Of a stretch of 64,000 nt of DNA, positions 59,168 to 64,000 are shown piece by piece (the first letter of the stretch is position 1; every line of letters starts with the position of its first letter). The notes below the pieces were generated by a model. The model saw only the letters and a program-made list of their open reading frames with translations. It had not been told where the DNA came from and searched no databases. The translations under genes were made by a program, and so were the position numbers. This stretch comes from Bacteroidales bacterium. Lineage in GTDB: Bacteria > Bacteroidota > Bacteroidia > Bacteroidales > UBA932. The stretch is from assembly GCA_017459075.1 (NCBI GenBank), contig JAFUDQ010000022.1, positions 1 to 64,000 on the forward strand, written 5' to 3'.

Positions 59168-61075
59168 GTGAAAGTCTTAAACATTGAAGCTCTCAAGAAC
59201 TCTTATCTGAGGGGCCGTACAGTCATGGCGCTGGACATGTCCCTGTCGCTTGTATCGTCCTTCCTGGTTTTCTTGGCAACATCAGTAATTCTTGGCCGGG
59301 AATTACTTGACTCCACAGTTATGACTGCCTATCTGGCAGCAGGCTTCGTCACATCGGCTATAATGTTCATTCTTACGCGGACGTACCGCATCATCATCCG
59401 CCATCTGGGAGCGAAGGATATTTTCCCCTTCTTCCTCTCTGCTCTGGTAAAGGGTGCGATGTCCGTCGCCGTTCTTGCCCTCATCGGCAAATACTCAAAT
59501 GTAGTGCTGCTGATGGGCATTCTGGATGTCTGCTTCACCTTCGTGATGCTGCTGGGCGTTCGTGTGGCGATGATTATCGGCTACCAGTTCATCAACAGCC
59601 GCATCAAGACAAGGACAGACCACCAGAGAATCCTCATTTACGGAACATCGGACAAAAGCGTCGCCGTCATTCCTCGCCTTCAGAATTCAACCCATTACAA
59701 GGTGATGGGTTTCCTGGAGCGTGGTACGCATACCGGAGGCATGCTTCTGGAGCGTGCTCCCGTTTATGCTTTCAATGAAGACAAGCAGCTGGACAAATTC
59801 ATAATCGGCAACGGAATTGATGCAATTCTGTTTGCAAAGGACACTGATGCGCAGGCAGAAGAGGATAAGCTTATCAAGTACTGCTCAGAGCATGGCGTCA
59901 AGACCCTCATCGTTCCCGGTGTGGACGAAGTAGCTGAGGGACAGCCGTTTATCCGTCCTCGTGAGATAAAGGTTGAAGATCTTCTTGGCCGCAAGGAAAT
60001 AAAGATTTCGCTGGATGAAATCAGGGCTAACTTCAGCGGCAAGGTGGTTATGGTTACCGGTGCAGCCGGCTCAATCGGCTCGGAGCTTGTGCGCCAGCTG
60101 GCAGGCTTCGGCGTCAAGAAGCTCGTGCTCTTTGACAATGCCGAGACTCCTATGCACAATCTTCGCCTTGAGCTTGAGGACAAGTTCCCGGGCCTTGACT
60201 TCGTTCCGATTATCGGCGACCTCCGCCAGGTTCCCCGTCTTGACTACGCATTCAAGGCACATCGTCCCAATGTTGTCTTCCATGCAGCAGCATACAAACA
60301 TGTGCCGCTGATGGAGGAGAACCCTTGCGAAGCAATCATGGTTAACACCTGGGGTACCCGCAGCGTTGCGGACCGATGCATCGAATACGATGTAGAGAAG
60401 ATGGTCATGATTTCTACCGATAAGGCAGTCAATCCTACAAATATCATGGGATGCACAAAGCGTCTCGCAGAGATTTACGTACAAAGTTTAGGTCTTGCCA
60501 TTGAACGTGGGCAGCATGTAGGCAAGACCAAATTTGTGACTACCCGTTTCGGTAATGTGCTGGGTAGCAACGGTTCCGTGATTCCCCGCTTCCGTGAGCA
60601 GATCGCAAAGGGCGGCCCTGTTACCGTTACTCATCCTGACATCAACCGTTTCTTCATGACTATTCCTGAGGCCTGCCGTCTTGTGATGGAGGCTGCGACG
60701 ATGAGTACCGGAAACCAGATTTTCGTCTTTGATATGGGTGAGCCTGTGAAGATTGATTATCTGGCACGCAGGATGATTACCCTTGCCGGTTTCGTTCCTG
60801 ACAAGGACATCAAGATTGAGTACAGCGGACTTCGTCCGGGTGAGAAGTTGTACGAGGAGGTTCTTTCAGACAAGGAGAACACTCTTCCTACCTTCCATGA
60901 GAGAATCCGCATTGCGAAGGTTCGCGAGTATGAGTATGACCAGATGCTGCCTATCTTCTCCAAGCTGCATCATCTTGCAGAGGATGTGAAGATTGATGAA
61001 ATGGTTCGTCTCATGAAGGATACCGTCCCCGAGTTCAAGAGTGAGAACTCACGTTTTAAGGAAATGGATAAATAA
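59168..61075 (+). CDS. CapD/WbpM-like nucleotide-sugar epimerase/dehydratase
   Basis: A 635-aa inner-membrane enzyme with GTG start at 59168. Four transmembrane helices in the first 130 residues, a first Rossmann-like domain (about 145-285), then the catalytic SDR domain from about 290 with VTGAAGSIGSELVRQL, ISTDKAVNPTNIMGCTKR and HPDINRFFMTIPEA. This is the membrane class that converts UDP-GlcNAc to a 4-keto-6-deoxy sugar for capsule or O-antigen. Position right after the NusG-like gene and before ugd fits a capsule or exopolysaccharide operon. Confidence 0.9.
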   Translation: MKVLNIEALKNSYLRGRTVMALDMSLSLVSSFLVFLATSVILGRELLDSTVMTAYLAAGFVTSAIMFILTRTYRIIIRHLGAKDIFPFFLSALVKGAMSVAVLALIGKYSNVVLLMGILDVCFTFVMLLGVRVAMIIGYQFINSRIKTRTDHQRILIYGTSDKSVAVIPRLQNSTHYKVMGFLERGTHTGGMLLERAPVYAFNEDKQLDKFIIGNGIDAILFAKDTDAQAEEDKLIKYCSEHGVKTLIVPGVDEVAEGQPFIRPREIKVEDLLGRKEIKISLDEIRANFSGKVVMVTGAAGSIGSELVRQLAGFGVKKLVLFDNAETPMHNLRLELEDKFPGLDFVPIIGDLRQVPRLDYAFKAHRPNVVFHAAAYKHVPLMEENPCEAIMVNTWGTRSVADRCIEYDVEKMVMISTDKAVNPTNIMGCTKRLAEIYVQSLGLAIERGQHVGKTKFVTTRFGNVLGSNGSVIPRFREQIAKGGPVTVTHPDINRFFMTIPEACRLVMEAATMSTGNQIFVFDMGEPVKIDYLARRMITLAGFVPDKDIKIEYSGLRPGEKLYEEVLSDKENTLPTFHERIRIAKVREYEYDQMLPIFSKLHHLAEDVKIDEMVRLMKDTVPEFKSENSRFKEMDK

Positions 61076-61084
61076 TTCTGTACT

Positions 61085-62350
61085 ATGAAGATAGCAGTTG
61101 CAGGAACCGGATATGTGGGTCTTTCTATCGCGACCCTTCTGGCACAGCACCATGAGGTTGTGGCTGTTGATGTGATTCCGGAGAAAGTAGAGAAAATCAA
61201 TAAGAAGATATCTCCTATTCAGGACGATTATATTGAGAAATACCTGGCGGAGAAGCCTCTTAACCTAGTGGCTACGTTGGATGGGCGTAAGGCTTATGCC
61301 GATGCTGACTTTGTTGTGATTGCGGCTCCTACTAATTACGACAGCAAGAAGAACTTCTTTGATACTTCCCATGTAGAGGAGGTGATTGAGTTGGTGCTTG
61401 AGGTTAACCCTGATGCTGTGATGGTGATAAAGTCCACTATTCCAGTTGGTTACACTAAGAGTGTTCGTGAGAAGTTCAGTTATCGTGAGCGTCAGGCGGA
61501 CGGTACTTTCAAGGTTGTTGTGCCTAATATTATTTTTGCTCCGGAGTTCCTTCGTGAGAGCAAGGCGCTGTATGATAACCTGTATCCGTCCCGCATTATC
61601 GTGGGCTATGATGAGCCTTCATTGGAAGAAGCGGCTCATACTTTTGCGGCTATCATAAAGGAAGGGGCTATCAAGGAGGATGTGCCGGTTCTCTTTATGG
61701 GAAGCACAGAGGCAGAGGCTGTAAAACTGTTTGCGAATACTTATTTGGCTCTTCGGGTTAGCTACTTCAATGAGCTGGATACGTATGCCGAGATGAAAGG
61801 TCTTGATACTCAGGCTATTATAGAAGGCGTCGGCCTTGACCCCAGAATCGGAACACATTATAACAATCCTTCATTCGGCTATGGCGGATACTGCCTGCCG
61901 AAGGATACCAAGCAGCTGCTGGCCAACTTCAACGATGTGCCGGAGAACCTCATCAAGGCTATCGTGGATTCCAACAGGACCAGGAAGGACTATATCGCAG
62001 ACCGCGTCCTGGAAAAAGCAGGTTATTACACAGCATCCAGCGCCTACGACACCACAAAAGAGAAAGAGGTGGTCGTGGGCGTTTATCGGCTTACCATGAA
62101 ATCCAATTCCGACAATTTCCGCCAATCGGCCATCCAGGGCATCATGAAGCGTATAAAAGCTAAAGGAGCGAAAGTGATTATTTATGAACCTACGCTGGAA
62201 GACGGAACAACCTTCTTTGGCTCCCGGGTAATGAATGACATTGACGAGTTCAAGGCACAAAGCGACGCGATTATCGCTAATCGTTATGATACTGTATTGG
62301 ATGATGTAGCAGGTAAGGTATACACCAGAGATATTTTCAAGAGAGACTAA
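61085..62350 (+). CDS. UDP-glucose 6-dehydrogenase-type nucleotide-sugar dehydrogenase
   Basis: A 421-aa enzyme that oxidises a UDP-sugar to the uronic acid, using two NAD. N-terminal [14 protein letters not shown], catalytic cysteine in [25 protein letters not shown], and the C-terminal NAD-like domain with [19 protein letters not shown]. The last motif resembles the short WbpO/Ugd group. The stop overlaps the ATG of the epimerase (TAATG). Confidence 0.9.
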   Translation: MKIAVAGTGYVGLSIATLLAQHHEVVAVDVIPEKVEKINKKISPIQDDYIEKYLAEKPLNLVATLDGRKAYADADFVVIAAPTNYDSKKNFFDTSHVEEVIELVLEVNPDAVMVIKSTIPVGYTKSVREKFSYRERQADGTFKVVVPNIIFAPEFLRESKALYDNLYPSRIIVGYDEPSLEEAAHTFAAIIKEGAIKEDVPVLFMGSTEAEAVKLFANTYLALRVSYFNELDTYAEMKGLDTQAIIEGVGLDPRIGTHYNNPSFGYGGYCLPKDTKQLLANFNDVPENLIKAIVDSNRTRKDYIADRVLEKAGYYTASSAYDTTKEKEVVVGVYRLTMKSNSDNFRQSAIQGIMKRIKAKGAKVIIYEPTLEDGTTFFGSRVMNDIDEFKAQSDAIIANRYDTVLDDVAGKVYTRDIFKRD

Positions 62351-63399
62351 TGAAGAAGATACTTGTAACCGGTTCTGCCGGTTTTATAGGCTCCAACTTG
62401 GCGCTGAGGCTTTTGAAAGAGGGCTTCAAAGGGGAGACTGTGCGGATTGTGGGCTTGGATAACCTCAATGATTATTACGATCCGAGTTTGAAGGAGTACC
62501 GGTTGAATGTCATTTCGAGCGCAAGCGAAGAATCAAAGTCCGAATACGCTTTCTATAAAGGTGACCTCGCCGACAAGGCTTTCATCGACCGCCTTTTTGC
62601 CGAGAATCACTTCGACATCGTTGTGAACCTTGCTGCTCAGGCAGGTGTGCGGTACTCGATTGAGAATCCTGATGCCTACATCCAGAGCAATATGATTGGC
62701 TTCTATAATATTTTGGAGGCGTGCCGGCACAATCCGGTGGAGCATCTGGTGTATGCCAGTTCCAGTTCTGTGTACGGTGGCAACAAGAAGGTTCCGTTCT
62801 CTACGGATGACCGGGTGGATAATCCCGTCTCGCTCTATGCTGCGACCAAAAAGAGCAATGAGCTCTTTGCCCATTGCTACTCAAAGCTTTACGACATCCC
62901 TACCACGGGTCTGCGGTTCTTCACCGTGTATGGTCCTGCAGGACGTCCGGACATGGCTTACTTTGGTTTCACGAATAAACTGTTGGCCGGGAAGACCATC
63001 CAGATTTACAACTACGGCAATTGCCGCAGGGATTTCACCTATGTGGATGACATCGTGGAGGGCATTGTGCGTGTAATGGCGAAGGCCCCGGAGCGCAAGA
63101 AAGGAGAGGACGGCCTACCGGTACCGCCGTATGCGGTATATAATATCGGTGGCGGGCAGCCGGAGAATCTCCTCGACTTTGTGAACGTCCTCCAGGAAGA
63201 GTTGTTACGCGCATGTGTGCTTCCGGCCGATTATGATTTCGAGGCGCACAAGCAGCTCGTTCCCATGCAGCCGGGTGACGTTCCCACCACTTATGCCGAC
63301 GCCACCGCCCTGGAGCGCGACTTCGGGTTTACCCCGAAGATCACCATTCGCGAAGGTTTGAGAAAGTTCGCAGAATGGTACAAGGAGTATTATCAGTAA
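62350..63399 (+). CDS. NAD-dependent nucleotide-sugar epimerase (UDP-glucuronate 4-epimerase-like)
   Basis: A 349-aa extended SDR enzyme. GSAGFIGSNLALRLL binding loop, YASSSSVYGGN, YAATKKSNE Tyr/Lys pair and FFTVYGPAGRPDMA, close to UDP-glucuronate 4-epimerases. This fits directly after ugd: the dehydrogenase makes UDP-glucuronate, the epimerase UDP-galacturonate. Residues about 54-64 (VISSASEESK, 62509-62535) have the sequence of an inverted dispersed element, TGTCATTTCGAGCGCAAGC, inserted in frame in a surface loop between RLN and FYKGDLADK. Confidence 0.9.
   Translation: MKKILVTGSAGFIGSNLALRLLKEGFKGETVRIVGLDNLNDYYDPSLKEYRLNVISSASEESKSEYAFYKGDLADKAFIDRLFAENHFDIVVNLAAQAGVRYSIENPDAYIQSNMIGFYNILEACRHNPVEHLVYASSSSVYGGNKKVPFSTDDRVDNPVSLYAATKKSNELFAHCYSKLYDIPTTGLRFFTVYGPAGRPDMAYFGFTNKLLAGKTIQIYNYGNCRRDFTYVDDIVEGIVRVMAKAPERKKGEDGLPVPPYAVYNIGGGQPENLLDFVNVLQEELLRACVLPADYDFEAHKQLVPMQPGDVPTTYADATALERDFGFTPKITIREGLRKFAEWYKEYYQ
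62509..62535. repeat. Single dispersed-element copy inside the epimerase gene
   Basis: TGTCATTTCGAGCGCAAGCGAAGAATC, one inverted copy in frame in the coding sequence, read as VISSASEES, the same frame as the other in-gene inverted copies. Confidence 0.75.
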
Positions 63400-63420
63400 C
63401 TATCATTTGTTCAATAGTTT

Positions 63421-63447
63421 TGTCATTCTGAGCAAAGTCGAGATATC
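63421..63447. repeat. Dispersed element upstream of rubrerythrin
   Basis: TGTCATTCTGAGCAAAGTCGAGATATC, a single copy, ends about 18 bp before the rubrerythrin start. The whole gap 63400-63464 holds only this. Confidence 0.7.
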
Positions 63448-63464
63448 TATAAAATACGATTGAT

Positions 63465-64000
63465 ATGGAACTCAAAGGAACCAAGACCGAAAAGAACCTC
63501 CTGGAGGCATTCGCCGGGGAGAGTATGGCCCGCAACAAATACACTTTCTTCGCTTCAAAGGCAAAGAAAGACGGCTACGTGCAGATTTCAAAGATTTTTG
63601 AAGAGACTGCCGCCAATGAGAAAGAGCACGCCGAGATTTGGTACAAGTACCTGCATAACGGTGTGCCTTCTACTATAGAGAACCTTGCCGATGCCGCCGA
63701 TGGCGAGAACCTTGAATGGACTGATATGTATGCACGTATGGCCGATGAGGCTGATGCTGAGGGCTTCCACGAGATTGCTGAGAAGTTCCGCATGGTGGGA
63801 GCCATTGAGAAGGAGCACGAGGAGCGCTACCGCAAGCTCCTGGCTAACATCGAGGGTGGTTTGGTGTTCTCCCGCGAGGGGGATTGTGTTTGGCAGTGTT
63901 CCAATTGCGGCCACATTGTCATAGGCCCCAAGGCTCCCGATGTCTGCCCCGTCTGCGACCACCCGCAGAGCTACTTCCAGCTCAAACCCGAGAATTACTA
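63465..64000 (+). CDS. Rubrerythrin (complete except stop codon, cut by window end)
   Basis: 178 residues from ATG 63465; the last two bases of the window are TA, the beginning of the stop codon. N-terminal diiron ferritin-like domain with the two ExxH motifs (EKEHAEIW and EKEHEERY) and the C-terminal rubredoxin domain with two CxxC pairs (CSNCGH and CPVCDH). It reduces hydrogen peroxide in the cytoplasm with electrons from rubredoxin or NADH-linked partners, standard for anaerobic Bacteroidales. The only upstream element is a copy of the dispersed repeat. Confidence 0.94.
   Translation, partial: MELKGTKTEKNLLEAFAGESMARNKYTFFASKAKKDGYVQISKIFEETAANEKEHAEIWYKYLHNGVPSTIENLADAADGENLEWTDMYARMADEADAEGFHEIAEKFRMVGAIEKEHEERYRKLLANIEGGLVFSREGDCVWQCSNCGHIVIGPKAPDVCPVCDHPQSYFQLKPENY

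Overview
The window looks like chromosome of a gut-type member of the Bacteroidales (Bacteroidota), with GC content near 50% by eye. Promoters have the Bacteroidota form (TTTG about 19-20 nt upstream of TAnnTTTG), Shine-Dalgarno sites are weak, and the families are typical of the order: DUF4988 and BACON lipoproteins, clostripain-type and M49 peptidases, Porin_10, LolC-like permease, a UpxY/NusG-like antiterminator opening a polysaccharide block, and a glycine-lipid acyltransferase pair. I cannot name a genus from sequence alone.

Layout. 1-3765: 5'-truncated surface lipoprotein (coiled coil, collagen-like GXY tracts, BACON, BspA-type LRR, M64 peptidase). 4169-5801: minus-strand transporter pair. 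5868-16326: LolC/E-like permease (+), then minus-strand lytic transglycosylase, porin, C11 protease, dipeptidyl peptidase III, HhH protein, RsmI and a coiled-coil protein. 16390-20351: tdk, xerD, prfA, queF and an SpoU methyltransferase. 20332-29160: LytTR regulator, fabH, fabF, fabZ, holA, an ABC exporter and a split 5'-nucleotidase. 29167-30946: acyltransferase pair probably making glycine lipids. 32235-41064: an apparent glycan-scavenging operon (BACON lipoprotein, M6 protease, GH29 fucosidase, GH89 alpha-N-acetylglucosaminidase, sodium-solute symporter). 41805-45398: a predicted invertible promoter and the second DUF4988 collagen-like lipoprotein. 45430-47555: antitoxin remnant, membrane-anchored peptide deformylase, TrmO. 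47909-54821: tRNA-Val, a porin and potABCD with a second potD. 54857-63399: nucleotide-sugar and polysaccharide genes (rfbB, nucleotidyltransferase-GHMP fusion, rfbA, NusG-like, CapD-like, ugd, epimerase). 63465-64000: rubrerythrin, cut at its stop codon.

Two things stand out. First, a 21-bp perfect inverted repeat (41805-41825 and 41972-41992) encloses 146 bp of AT-rich DNA carrying a Bacteroidota -7 motif that points away from the collagen-like lipoprotein gene. This is a strong candidate for a phase-variation switch seen in the OFF orientation. Second, a dispersed palindromic repeat (core GGTCGAAATGACA, related to the TCATCCTGAGCGAAG type) lies between genes and also in frame inside at least five conserved genes: potA, rfbB, trmO, a coiled-coil protein and an epimerase. 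Where it has been amplified in tandem inside genes the units are 21 or 24 bp, multiples of three. Between genes they are 20, 28 or 37 bp. This resembles Rickettsia palindromic elements.
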